A DNA stretch of 64,000 nt from Actinoplanes flavus. Its GTDB lineage: Bacteria; Actinomycetota; Actinomycetes; Mycobacteriales; Micromonosporaceae. Made by a program: the position numbers and the translations under genes. The notes below the pieces were generated by a model. That model ran no database searches. It saw only the letters and a list, made by a program, of their open reading frames with translations, and was not told the origin of the DNA. The stretch is from positions 1 through 64,000 of the forward strand of contig NZ_JAGFNS010000011.1 in NCBI RefSeq assembly GCF_017592555.1, written 5' to 3'. Of this stretch, positions 25,263 to 33,151 are shown piece by piece (position 1 is the stretch's first letter; every line of letters starts with the position of its first letter).

Positions 25263-25553
25263 TTGCGTCATTACGAACTCATGGTGATCCTCGACCCTTC
25301 GCTCGAGGAGCGCACCGTCGCCCCGTCGCTCGACCAGTACCTGAACGTGATCAGGACCGCGGGTGGCTCGGTGGAGAAGCTCGACATCTGGGGCCGTCGC
25401 CGGCTCTCGTTCGAGATCAACAAGAAGGCTGAAGGCATCTACGCGGTCGTCGACCTGCAGGCGACGCCCGAGGCCGTGGCCGAGCTGGACCGTCAGCTGC
25501 GGCTGAACGAGTCCATCCTGCGTACCAAGGTCATCCGTCCCGAGACCCGCTGA
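25263..25553 (+). CDS. rpsF: 30S ribosomal protein S6
   Basis: 96 residues from a TTG start at 25263, chosen because AGGAGGT lies nine bases upstream and the protein then begins RHYELMVILDPSLEER as S6 proteins do. LDIWGRRRLSFEINKKAEGI and the end LRTKVIRPETR are conserved. It binds S18 in the platform of the small subunit. It is the first gene of the rpsF-ssb-rpsR-rplI operon. The rare TTG start and the stem that hides the ribosome binding site both suggest tightly limited translation. Confidence 0.97.
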   Translation: MRHYELMVILDPSLEERTVAPSLDQYLNVIRTAGGSVEKLDIWGRRRLSFEINKKAEGIYAVVDLQATPEAVAELDRQLRLNESILRTKVIRPETR

Positions 25554-25618
25554 GGCGTTTTTGTCAGAGGGTCCTGAGACCCTTTGCGGCAACGACTGAA
25601 AGCGGCGAGGAGAAGTTC

Positions 25619-26176
25619 ATGGCAGGAGAAACCACCATCACGGTCGTCGGCAACCTGACCGACGACCCTGAGCTCCGCTTCACCCCTTCGGGTGCGGCGG
25701 TCGCCAAGTTCCGCATCGCTTCGACGCCGCGGACCTTGGATCGGCAAACGGGCGAATGGAAAGACGGCGAGCCACTCTTCCTCGCGTGCAACATCTGGCG
25801 TGACGCCGCCGAGCACGTCGCCGAGTCGCTGACACGTGGCGCTCGGGTGATCGTGCAGGGCCGGCTGCGCCAGCGGTCTTACGAGACCAAAGAGGGCGAG
25901 AAGCGCACCGTCTACGAGCTCGAGGTCGACGAGATCGGCCCGTCCCTGCGCTACGCCACGGCGAAGGTGCAGAAGGCGAGCAGGTCCGGCGGCGGAGGGG
26001 GCGGTTTCGGTTCCTCCGGCGGTGGTGGCAACCGGCAGTTCGGCGGCAACAGCGGCGGCGGTCGTGGCAACAGCAACGACTTCGACGACCCCTGGGCCAC
26101 GGCTGCTCCGGCCGGCGGCAACCGCTCCGGCGGTGGCGGCGGCAACTCCTCGTTCGACGACGAGCCTCCCTTCTGA
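25619..26176 (+). CDS. ssb: Single-stranded DNA-binding protein
   Basis: 185 residues from ATG 25619, with GAGGAG upstream. The OB fold (about 1-112) shows TTITVVGNLTDDPELRFTPS, VAKFRIASTPR, FLACNIWRDAAEHVAESL and GARVIVQGRLRQRSYE. A Gly/Asn/Ser-rich disordered linker follows, and the acidic tip DDEPPF recruits partner proteins. It coats single-stranded DNA in replication, recombination and repair. It lies between rpsF and rpsR, as in most bacteria. Confidence 0.97.
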   Translation: MAGETTITVVGNLTDDPELRFTPSGAAVAKFRIASTPRTLDRQTGEWKDGEPLFLACNIWRDAAEHVAESLTRGARVIVQGRLRQRSYETKEGEKRTVYELEVDEIGPSLRYATAKVQKASRSGGGGGGFGSSGGGGNRQFGGNSGGGRGNSNDFDDPWATAAPAGGNRSGGGGGNSSFDDEPPF

Positions 26177-26216
26177 GCCTCCGGGCTTTCCAGGATCACT
26201 AACAGGAGTTTGAGCA

Positions 26217-26456
26217 ATGGCTAAGGCTGCGGCGCTTCGCAAGCCGAAGAAGAAGGTGAACCCGCTCGACAAGGACGGGATCACCTACATCGACTACAAG
26301 GACACCGCGCTCCTGCGGAAGTTCATCTCCGACCGCGGCAAGATCCGTGCCCGCCGCGTCACCGGTGTGACCTCCCAGCAGCAGCGGCAGATCGCCCGCG
26401 CGGTCAAGAACGCCCGTGAGATGGCGCTCCTGCCGTACACGGCCACGGCGCGCTGA
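26217..26456 (+). CDS. rpsR: 30S ribosomal protein S18, cysteine-free form
   Basis: 79 residues from ATG 26217, preceded by AGGAG. The S18 core is clear: YIDYKDTALLRKFISDRGKI, RARRVTGVTSQQQRQIARAV and NAREMALLPYT. The zinc-binding residues of common actinobacterial S18 (a CxxC in the N-terminal part and GNC-QHQR later) are all absent: the first region reads KKKVNPLDKDGIT and the second VTGVTSQQQR. It is thus the zinc-independent type that other actinobacteria keep as a Zur-controlled second copy. Here it occupies the main operon. It binds S6 in the 30S platform. Confidence 0.96.
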   Translation: MAKAAALRKPKKKVNPLDKDGITYIDYKDTALLRKFISDRGKIRARRVTGVTSQQQRQIARAVKNAREMALLPYTATAR

Positions 26457-26470
26457 GAGGGGGCACCGAG

Positions 26471-26920
26471 ATGAAGATCATCCTCACTCAGGAAGTGTCC
26501 GGCCTCGGCACCCCCGGCGACATCGTCGAGGTGAAGAACGGTTACGGCCGCAACTACCTGCTCCCGCAGGGGTTCGCGATCCAGTGGACCAAGGGCGCCG
26601 AGAAGCAGGTCGTCGTGATCAAGCGGGCCCGCGAGGCTCGTGAGATCCGTGACCTGGGCCAGGCCAACGAGGTCAAGGGCCAGCTCGCCGGCCTCAAGGT
26701 CACGCTGAAGGCGCGCTCCGGCAACGGTGGCCGCCTCTTCGGCTCGATCACCCCGGCCGAGATCGTCGACGCGGTCAAGGCCGCCGGCGGTCCGGCTCTC
26801 GACCGGCGTCGTCTCGAGCTCCCGGGTCACATCAAGACCACCGGCTCGTACAACGTGCAGGTCAAGCTGCACCCCGAGGTGACCGCGACGTTCCCGGTGA
26901 ACGTGGTGGCCGCCAAGTAG
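26471..26920 (+). CDS. rplI: 50S ribosomal protein L9
   Basis: 149 residues from ATG 26471, with AGGGGGCACCGAG upstream. The N-terminal domain begins MKIILTQEVSGLGTPGDIVE and has KNGYGRNYLLPQGFA. A long charged helix follows, then the C-terminal domain (GRLFGSITPAEIVDAVKAAG, ELPGHIKTTGSYNVQVKL). It binds 23S rRNA at the base of the L1 stalk and helps reading-frame maintenance. It is the last gene of the ribosomal operon and is followed by a terminator. Confidence 0.97.
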   Translation: MKIILTQEVSGLGTPGDIVEVKNGYGRNYLLPQGFAIQWTKGAEKQVVVIKRAREAREIRDLGQANEVKGQLAGLKVTLKARSGNGGRLFGSITPAEIVDAVKAAGGPALDRRRLELPGHIKTTGSYNVQVKLHPEVTATFPVNVVAAK

Positions 26921-26937
26921 TCGCTGTAATACGCCGA

Positions 26938-26967
26938 AGGCGCTCCGGGCTCGCCCGGGGCGCCTTT
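26938..26967. terminator. Terminator after rplI
   Basis: AGGCGCTCCGGGC and GCCCGGGGCGCCTTT form a GC-rich stem with one mismatch and a TC loop, followed by TTT and later CGTTT. It separates rplI from the convergent reverse-strand gene ending at 26992 and may serve both. Confidence 0.75.
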
Positions 26968-26991
26968 CGCGTTTCCCGGCCGTCCCGCCGG

Positions 26992-29900
26992 TCAGCTGAG
27001 ACTGTTGCCGGTGATGGCTGAACTCAGCACGGTGGCCAGACCGCCACCCACCACGGCCGCCGCCAGGCCGATACTCGGCGACTTCCAGGCCGTCGTCGCC
27101 GACCGCAGGCCGAAGGCCACCAGCATGCTCAGCACGAGCGCGATCCCGAACTCGGGCGCGGCGCCGGCCAGCGTGTCCAGCGCGGTCGAACGCTGCCCGC
27201 TGTTCAGCAGGAACATCGCCAGGACGAAGAGCACGACCGGTACGCCGTACCACACGACGGTGTAACCGACCGCGGCCAGCGGGCTGCTGACCTTCTCCTC
27301 TTCCTCGTCGTCATCCGGGTTCAGCAAGTCGGGCGACGGGCCGGCGAGGAGATCGCCACTCATCGGGCGCCGCTCGTACGATCCGGTGCCCTGGAAAGCG
27401 CCCGTGGAACGCCGTGGCGGCCACGAAGTGTCCTCCCCGGTAGGGGCGGCACCCCCTGGGGCCGTCGAGATCACTGACGTGGCGCTCAGGGCCAGATTCG
27501 ACGCTCCGGCAACCGTGGCCGAACCGCTTGGCCGAAAGGGAGGAAAGTCCGACGTGTCGTAACGGCGAGACTCGCCCTCGGCGAGATCATTTTGGCGGGA
27601 CAGCTCCTGGCGCCAGTCGGTCTCACCGTCCTGCCCGGCGCTCCCTCGATAGTCTGCCCCGCGCCGGTTGGCGCGTTCGGCGGCGAGCCAGTCCGCCATG
27701 GGCGGGCGCTCACCGAAACCACCACCGGCGCCCTGGTCGCCGTAGCCACCCCGGCCGGACTGGTCCGCCAGCGGGTCCGGCCAGCGACCGGACAGGTCGC
27801 CACCGCCGTACGCCGGCTTCTGCTGCTCCGACCAGGACGGCGTGCCGCCGCCGGCCGGCAGCGCCCGCGGGCCGCCGCTAGCCGCGGGATCGGTCCAGCG
27901 CGGCCCGGCATCACTGCCGGCCGGCAGGGCGCGGGCGCTGCCGTAGGCCGGGCCCTGCTGCGGCGCCGGCCGCTGCCGCTCCTGCTCCAGCCAGGCGGGG
28001 CCGCTGGAGGTCGGGGCGCTGGCCGATCGCTGTCGTTCCTGCTCCAGCCAGGCCGGCCCGCTGGAGGTCGGGGCGCTGGCCGATCGCTGGCGCTCCTGGT
28101 CCAGCCAGGCGGGGCCGCTGGAGGTCGGGGCGCTTGCTGACCGCTGCCGCTCCTGCTCCAGCCAGGACGTGCCGCCGCCGTACGCCGGTCCCTGGGGTTC
28201 CTGGAGCCGCTGCCGTTCCTGTTCCAGCCAGGACAGCCCGCTCGACGTCGGCGCGGAGGCGGGGCTGCCGTAACCGGACCGGCCGGGCGGCAGCTCGCGA
28301 GGCGCACCCCCGTAGGTGGGTTGCTCCGGGGCGGACGGTCCGGCCGGAAGCGCACCCGCCGGGGTGCCGTAGGCGGGCCGTTGCTGCGGTGCTCCGCCGC
28401 GCGGGGGAAGGCCACGCTGCGGCTGTTCCTGCACCGACCACGACGGATCGGACCAGGACGGCGGCTCTGGGCGCGACGGCTCGGACCAGGACGGCGGTTC
28501 GGGGCGCGAGGGCTCCGGGCGCGAGGGCTCGGACCAGGACGGCCCGGACTGCTGCGGGTACGAAGGCTCGGAGCGCTGTGGATAACCCGGCCCCGGCGCC
28601 GGGTAGGACGGACCCGAGCTGCCGGCCGGAAGCTCACGCCGGCCACCATAGGGCTCGTCCCGGTACGCGGACCGGCGCGGCGCCTGCCCACCGGGATCCG
28701 ACCACTGCGGCGGCCGTGGGCCCGGCCGGCCACCGGGCGGTGGATAGTCGTCGGGTTCGCGCCGGGGATCCTGCGGGGCCCGCCGTGCCTCCGGGCCGAT
28801 CGGCTCGTCCACGGGCGGCTCAGCAGCCCGTCGCCGGCCCGTGCTGCCGGTGGGGTACGGCGGCTCCTCGACACGCCGTCGCCGGCCCGCCTGAGTGTCG
28901 TCGACCGGGCTCATCGGCCCGGGCAGGGCGCTGCGTGGACGGCTGCCGGGCATGGCGCTCGTCGGCCAGGTCGCACCGGCCTCCGAGGGATCCGGGACGG
29001 AGCTGCTCGGCAGCGGCCCGCCGGGCACCCCACCGGCCGGCTCGGCACGCCGCGGGCGGCGCCCGCCGTCACCGGCTGGCTCGTCCTTCTTCATCGCCTC
29101 GCGACGAGCCGCCTCGGCCCGCCAGGCGAGGACCCGTGGGTCCTCCTCACCACGGCTCCACTGGCCGGTGTCCGGATCCCGGGTCCAGTTGCTGGTGTCC
29201 TGCTCCGCGTCCCAGGATGCGGTGTCCTCGCGCCAGTTCGTCGCGTTGGCGTTGTAGCGCGGCTTGCCCGGCCGGGGCTCCGGCTGGGAGCGCGGGGCCG
29301 GCGGCTGCTCCGGCGGAGGCGGTGGGGGTTCGGCATACCGGCCGCGCTCACGGCGCGACGGCGGCGCGGACCGGGTGCCCCAGGTGGTCGCGTCCGGGGA
29401 GAGTGCCTGGTCGGAGACGACCGGGATGCTGCCGGTGTCGGTGTGGCCGGCCCAGTTGTCGGTGTCGGCGCCGTTCGTCCAGCCGGTGCCACCGGCCGGG
29501 GCGGCGCCGGTCTCGGCGGCCCGGCGGCGGCCGACCCGGGTGGGCCGCTCGGTGGGGCCGGACTCCCGGCGCCAGGCCGCCCGGTCGTCCTCACGGACCA
29601 GGTGACGGGCGTCCTCGGCGGCCGACCGCTGCCAGCCGGGCGCCTCGGTCCGCTCCCAGCGGGGCACGCCGGTGGTGTTCTCTCCCGGCGGCGGGTTGTC
29701 GGAACGGGTCCACGAGGGGGCGCCGGTCTCCGCGCCGCGCCGGCGGGACGGCAACTGAGTGGAGGGCTGCTGCCAGGACGGGGTCTGCTGGGGTTCCTGC
29801 CAGGAGGGCGTCTGCGTGGACGGCTGCTGCCAGGACGGGGTCTGCTGCTGGGGCTGCTGCCACGACGGCGCCGGGGCGGAGGGCTGCTGCCAGCTCGGCG

Positions 29901-30606
29901 TCTGCGGCTGTTGCGGCTGCTGCCAGCTCGGTGTCTGCGCCGACGGCTGCTGCCACGAGGGGGTGCTCTTCGACCAGGTCTGCTCCACCGGGCTGGTCAC
30001 GGCGGGGGCGTCGGTGCGCCGCCAGGACGACGAGGTGTCCGGATCGCTCTGGCGCCAGGACGAGGACGTGTCGGGGTCGCTCCGGCGCCAGGACGGCGTC
30101 TCGGCCTCCGGCTCGGGGGTGGGCCACGCCGTACCGGGTATGGAGGGTTTCTCGCGCTCCGCGGCGGCTCGCCGCTCCTCCTCGTCCTGCCAGGTCTCGG
30201 TGGTGGAGCGCCAGACGTGCGATCCGGTGGCCGACCGCCACTCGGTGGTCTGCCGCCAGCGCGCCCCGGTGGCCCGCCACTCGGCGGTCTCGGTGCGCCA
30301 GCCGACGCCGTCGGCGGGGAAGGTCGGCCGCCCGGTGGGGGTCACCTCGGAGGACCAGCGGTTGGCCGGCTCCACGGCATGGCCGCCGCCACCCTGGTAG
30401 GGCTCGATCTCGGCCTGCTGTGCCCAGTCGTCGGCGCGCCGCTGCCAGGTCAGCGCCTCGTCGCTGGGAGCCATGCTGCCGGTGTCGGTCAGAGAGGCCC
30501 AACGGGGCTCCGGCTCCGCGATCTCCGGTTCCCGGGTGGGCCAAGACCCCGCAGCGCGCCGACTGCGCGACATGCGGGTGCCGTAGTCCCACTCCCGTTG
30601 GTCCAC
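26992..30606 (-). CDS. Giant Trp-ladder, Pro/Ser/Gln-rich protein with C-terminal membrane domain
   Basis: 1204 residues from GTG 30606; ATG 30573, eleven codons in, is an alternative, and neither has a clear ribosome binding site. Residues 1-440 are disordered with tryptophans spaced every 8-15 positions: SSSWRQSDPDTSSSWRR, then TPSWQQPSAQTPSWQQPQQ-type repeats. The middle is Pro/Arg/Gly-rich and contains four copies of SAPTSSGPAWLEQERQR-like units (about 780-880). The last 100 residues form three or four membrane helices (VVWYGVPVVLFVLAMFLLN, IGLAAAVVGGGLATVLSSAI). No enzyme domain is visible. The gene is convergent with rplI and divergent from dnaB. A membrane-tethered scaffold or phase-separating protein is conceivable but speculative. 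Confidence 0.72.
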   Translation of the reverse strand: MDQREWDYGTRMSRSRRAAGSWPTREPEIAEPEPRWASLTDTGSMAPSDEALTWQRRADDWAQQAEIEPYQGGGGHAVEPANRWSSEVTPTGRPTFPADGVGWRTETAEWRATGARWRQTTEWRSATGSHVWRSTTETWQDEEERRAAAEREKPSIPGTAWPTPEPEAETPSWRRSDPDTSSSWRQSDPDTSSSWRRTDAPAVTSPVEQTWSKSTPSWQQPSAQTPSWQQPQQPQTPSWQQPSAPAPSWQQPQQQTPSWQQPSTQTPSWQEPQQTPSWQQPSTQLPSRRRGAETGAPSWTRSDNPPPGENTTGVPRWERTEAPGWQRSAAEDARHLVREDDRAAWRRESGPTERPTRVGRRRAAETGAAPAGGTGWTNGADTDNWAGHTDTGSIPVVSDQALSPDATTWGTRSAPPSRRERGRYAEPPPPPPEQPPAPRSQPEPRPGKPRYNANATNWREDTASWDAEQDTSNWTRDPDTGQWSRGEEDPRVLAWRAEAARREAMKKDEPAGDGGRRPRRAEPAGGVPGGPLPSSSVPDPSEAGATWPTSAMPGSRPRSALPGPMSPVDDTQAGRRRRVEEPPYPTGSTGRRRAAEPPVDEPIGPEARRAPQDPRREPDDYPPPGGRPGPRPPQWSDPGGQAPRRSAYRDEPYGGRRELPAGSSGPSYPAPGPGYPQRSEPSYPQQSGPSWSEPSRPEPSRPEPPSWSEPSRPEPPSWSDPSWSVQEQPQRGLPPRGGAPQQRPAYGTPAGALPAGPSAPEQPTYGGAPRELPPGRSGYGSPASAPTSSGLSWLEQERQRLQEPQGPAYGGGTSWLEQERQRSASAPTSSGPAWLDQERQRSASAPTSSGPAWLEQERQRSASAPTSSGPAWLEQERQRPAPQQGPAYGSARALPAGSDAGPRWTDPAASGGPRALPAGGGTPSWSEQQKPAYGGGDLSGRWPDPLADQSGRGGYGDQGAGGGFGERPPMADWLAAERANRRGADYRGSAGQDGETDWRQELSRQNDLAEGESRRYDTSDFPPFRPSGSATVAGASNLALSATSVISTAPGGAAPTGEDTSWPPRRSTGAFQGTGSYERRPMSGDLLAGPSPDLLNPDDDEEEEKVSSPLAAVGYTVVWYGVPVVLFVLAMFLLNSGQRSTALDTLAGAAPEFGIALVLSMLVAFGLRSATTAWKSPSIGLAAAVVGGGLATVLSSAITGNSLS

Positions 30607-30998
30607 CTGGAAAGGGTGACGTGCGCGAGACGGAACCGCAACGCCTCAGTGCGACGGCTTGCTCACCCGAGCCGGTATTTCCGCAGATCCAGAACCTTTT
30701 TTGCCCTCCACAGGTCAGAACTGCAAATCCCCTGCTCGGGTCCGTCGCGCCCGCGAGTTGTCCACATGGTGTGCACAGGGCTACCCACAGGAGTCACCGG
30801 TGCTGTCCACAGGTTGTCCAGAGACTCGTCCACCGGCGCAGTTGGGTGGGTGGCTGGGTGATTCGTACAGTGGTCCAGCCTCACGTGGGACTTTGATCGG
30901 AGCGAACCACTGAATCCGGTGACGGATCAGTCGAAAGAGAAGGACCGAGGCGGTTCGATCGTGAGAGCGGCCATGGCCGAGTGGAGGGGGAGTCCGGG
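30607..30998. other. 392-base divergent intergenic region before dnaB
   Basis: This gap holds the promoters of the giant repeat protein (leftward) and dnaB (rightward), and a cluster of DnaA-box-like sites listed separately. Short AT-rich runs occur at 30695-30703. I see no coding frame with a ribosome binding site and no structured RNA. It lacks the many boxes, AT-rich unwinding element and dnaA/dnaN neighbours of an origin. Confidence 0.6.
30758..30822 (+). promoter_or_regulatory. DnaA-box cluster upstream of dnaB
   Basis: TTGTCCACA at 30758-30766 is the exact actinobacterial DnaA box. CTGTCCACA (30803-30811) and TTGTCCAGA (30814-30822) differ from it by one base each. Weaker resemblances occur at 30770-30778 and 30826-30834. 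All three good sites are on the same strand, 177-241 bases before the dnaB start. DnaA may control dnaB or be titrated here. Confidence 0.6.
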
Positions 30999-32444
30999 GT
31001 GTCGATCACCGACGACGCGAGACCGGAGTCACGGCCGCCCTCCCAAGGCGGTGGCGGCTCCTTCAACGGGGGCGGCGGCGGGAACGGCAAGGGGCCACAG
31101 GACGGTGGCGGCAACAGCTACGACAAGGCCCCACCCCAGGACGTGGCCGCTGAGCAGGGTGTCCTCGGCGGCATGCTGCTCTCCAAGGACGCGATCGCGG
31201 ACGTCGTGGAGATCCTCAAGGTCACCGACTTCTACCGCCCGGTCCACGCCACGATCTACGACGTCATCCTCGATCTGTACGGGCGTGGTGAGCCCGCCGA
31301 CGCCCTGACCGTCGCCGCTGCCCTCGCCGACTCCGGTGACCTCCAGCGCATCGGCGGTGTGCCGTACCTGCACACCCTGATCGAGAGCGTCCCCACCGCG
31401 GCGAACGCGGCCTATTACGCCCGGATCGTCTCCGAGCGGGCCATCCTTCGCCGCCTCGTCGAGGCTGGCACCAAGATCGTCCAGCTGGGCTACGGCGCGA
31501 ACGGCCACGGCGGGCGTGATGTGGACGACATCGTCGACCTGGCCCAGCAGGCCATCTACGACGTGACCGAGAAACGGGTCAGCGAGGACTTCGCGGCCCT
31601 CGGCGACATGCTCCAGCCCACCCTCGACGAGATCGAGGCGGTCGGCGCCGCCGGTGGCGTGATGACCGGTGTGCCCACCGGCTTCCAGGACCTGGACCGC
31701 CTGCTCAACGGCCTGCATGCCGGTCAGCTGATCATCGTGGCCGGCCGTCCCGGTCTCGGTAAGTCGACCGTGAGCATGGACTTCGCCCGGAACGCGGCGA
31801 TTCAGAGCGGCTGTGCGAGCGCCATCTTCTCGCTCGAAATGAGCAAGATTGAGATGGTGATGCGCCTGCTCTCCGCCGAGGCGCGGGTGCCGCTGCACAC
31901 GCTGCGTTCCGGCCAGCTCTCCGACGACGACTGGACCAAGCTGGCCCGCCGGATGGGCGAGATCAGTCAGGCGCCGATCTTCGTGGACGACACGCCGAAC
32001 ATGAACCTCATGGAGATCCGGGCCAAGGCGCGCCGCCTCAAGCAGCGCCACAACCTGCGGCTCCTGGTGATCGACTATCTCCAGCTGATGTCCTCGCCGA
32101 AGAAGACCGAGAGCCGTCAGCAGGAGGTCTCGGAGCTGTCCCGTGGCCTGAAGCTGCTGGCCAAGGAGATCGAGTGCCCGGTGATCGCGGTCAGCCAGCT
32201 GAACCGTGGCCCCGAGCAGCGCACCGACAAGCGGCCCCAGCTGTCCGACCTGCGTGAGTCCGGCTCCATCGAGCAGGACGCCGACGTGGTCATCCTGCTG
32301 CACCGCGACGACTACTACGACAAGGAGTCGCCCCGCGCGGGCGAGGCCGACTTCATCGTGGCCAAGCACCGTAACGGCCCCACCGACACCGTGACGGTGG
32401 CCGCTCAGCTGCACCTGTCGCGCTTCGTCGACATGGCGATCTAA
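30999..32444 (+). CDS. dnaB: Replicative DNA helicase DnaB
   Basis: 481 residues. GTG 30999 is chosen because GGAGGGGG ends eight bases upstream; a GTG at 30981 lacks a binding site. A Gly/Asn-rich disordered head of about 45 residues precedes the N-terminal helicase domain (PPQDVAAEQGVLGGMLLSKD). The RecA-like motor has GRPGLGKST near 250 (Walker A), FSLEMSK, LLVIDYLQLM (Walker B) and SQLNRGPEQRTDKRP. It is the hexameric fork helicase. No intein interrupts the Walker A or other usual insertion sites. It stands apart from rplI because of the inserted repeat-protein gene. Confidence 0.97.
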   Translation: MSITDDARPESRPPSQGGGGSFNGGGGGNGKGPQDGGGNSYDKAPPQDVAAEQGVLGGMLLSKDAIADVVEILKVTDFYRPVHATIYDVILDLYGRGEPADALTVAAALADSGDLQRIGGVPYLHTLIESVPTAANAAYYARIVSERAILRRLVEAGTKIVQLGYGANGHGGRDVDDIVDLAQQAIYDVTEKRVSEDFAALGDMLQPTLDEIEAVGAAGGVMTGVPTGFQDLDRLLNGLHAGQLIIVAGRPGLGKSTVSMDFARNAAIQSGCASAIFSLEMSKIEMVMRLLSAEARVPLHTLRSGQLSDDDWTKLARRMGEISQAPIFVDDTPNMNLMEIRAKARRLKQRHNLRLLVIDYLQLMSSPKKTESRQQEVSELSRGLKLLAKEIECPVIAVSQLNRGPEQRTDKRPQLSDLRESGSIEQDADVVILLHRDDYYDKESPRAGEADFIVAKHRNGPTDTVTVAAQLHLSRFVDMAI

Positions 32445-32561
32445 AAACGCCACCTTCATCGGTACGGCGTCGTGCCGCCCGAAGAGGAAAGTGACCGGGC
32501 GCGGCGCGTAATTCGTCCGGGGTGGAGACGTGCGCCGCGCTTCTGACGGTCGGGGTTCTGA

Positions 32562-32891
32562 TTAGTCCTCGCTGTCCGGGCTGCGGTGATTGGTCACCAG
32601 AGTTTCGATCTCGCGGGATTTGCCAGTAGAGGCGTGCTGGACCGTTTCCACGATGACGCGGGCCAGAGTTTCCACGTTCCATTCCCGGCAGGCCTGCTGG
32701 TCGAGACGGAGGTCGACGAGCCGGCCGTCAGCGTCGACGGTGGCCTGGACGGTGCCGTCCTCGGACTCGGCACTCACCTGCATGGTGGCCAGGCTGCGCT
32801 GGAGCTCGTCCACTCCGGAACGCATCTCCTCATACCGGCCGTAGACGTCTTCCAGGTCGTTCCGCAGGGAGTGATCGGTGGTTCCAGTCAC
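32562..32891 (-). CDS. YbaB/EbfC-family nucleoid-associated protein
   Basis: 109 residues from GTG 32891, with GGAGGA nine bases upstream. Predicted as an alpha-beta-alpha protein: helix LRNDLEDVYGRYEEMRSGVD, strands SAESEDGTVQATVDADGRLV and DLRLD, then helix WNVETLARVIVETVQHAS. The length and the sequence GTVQATVDADGRL fit YbaB/EbfC proteins, which dimerise and bind DNA. In actinobacteria many such small proteins occur near secretion or unknown operons. It is convergent with dnaB, with a 117-base gap. Target and role are unknown. Confidence 0.75.
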   Translation of the reverse strand: MTGTTDHSLRNDLEDVYGRYEEMRSGVDELQRSLATMQVSAESEDGTVQATVDADGRLVDLRLDQQACREWNVETLARVIVETVQHASTGKSREIETLVTNHRSPDSED

Positions 32892-33010
32892 GGTTCTTCC
32901 TCCGTTCGCCGCGACAGTGTGGGGCGAGGAGACAATACCCAAGATCCGCGACGTTGCGTATTCCAGTAACTTCGTAACGCACACGAAAAGAGAAGCTTAT
33001 CGAAATAGTT

Positions 33011-33056
33011 CACTCTTAAGTAGTGGTACGACTTCGCCTTGTAATTACTAAGAGTG
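33011..33056. repeat. Interrupted inverted repeat in an AT-rich gap
   Basis: CACTCTTA (33011-33018) pairs with TAAGAGTG (33049-33056), and the pairing extends inward through AGTA/TACT with a one-base bulge. It lies in the gap 32892-33151, which is clearly richer in A and T than its surroundings and should contain the promoter of the YbaB-like gene. It could be an operator or a terminator for the leftward nucleotidyltransferase transcript. Confidence 0.45.
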
Positions 33057-33151
33057 ATCAACGCCACCGTGGTGACAATTCGGCGAGCGAAAATTGGGCG
33101 ACTTGTGGCCGGGCAAAACGCGCATTATGGAGCCGTGGCGCTTCGGAGCCG

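Noticed and set aside
28134..30896. Two long rightward frames of more than 800 residues opposite the Trp-ladder gene
   Set aside because: Their composition is Arg/Ala/Pro-rich mirror sequence with no recognisable domain. The leftward frame has real membrane helices, internal repeats with amino acid logic and a terminator arrangement that fits.
30607..30998. Chromosomal origin at the DnaA boxes before dnaB
   Set aside because: Only three good boxes, no AT-rich unwinding region and no dnaA/dnaN beside it. Gene order places oriC left of the window.
30999..32444. Intein in dnaB, common in actinobacteria
   Set aside because: Walker A, the DYLQLM motif and the C-terminal motifs are contiguous and total length is normal.
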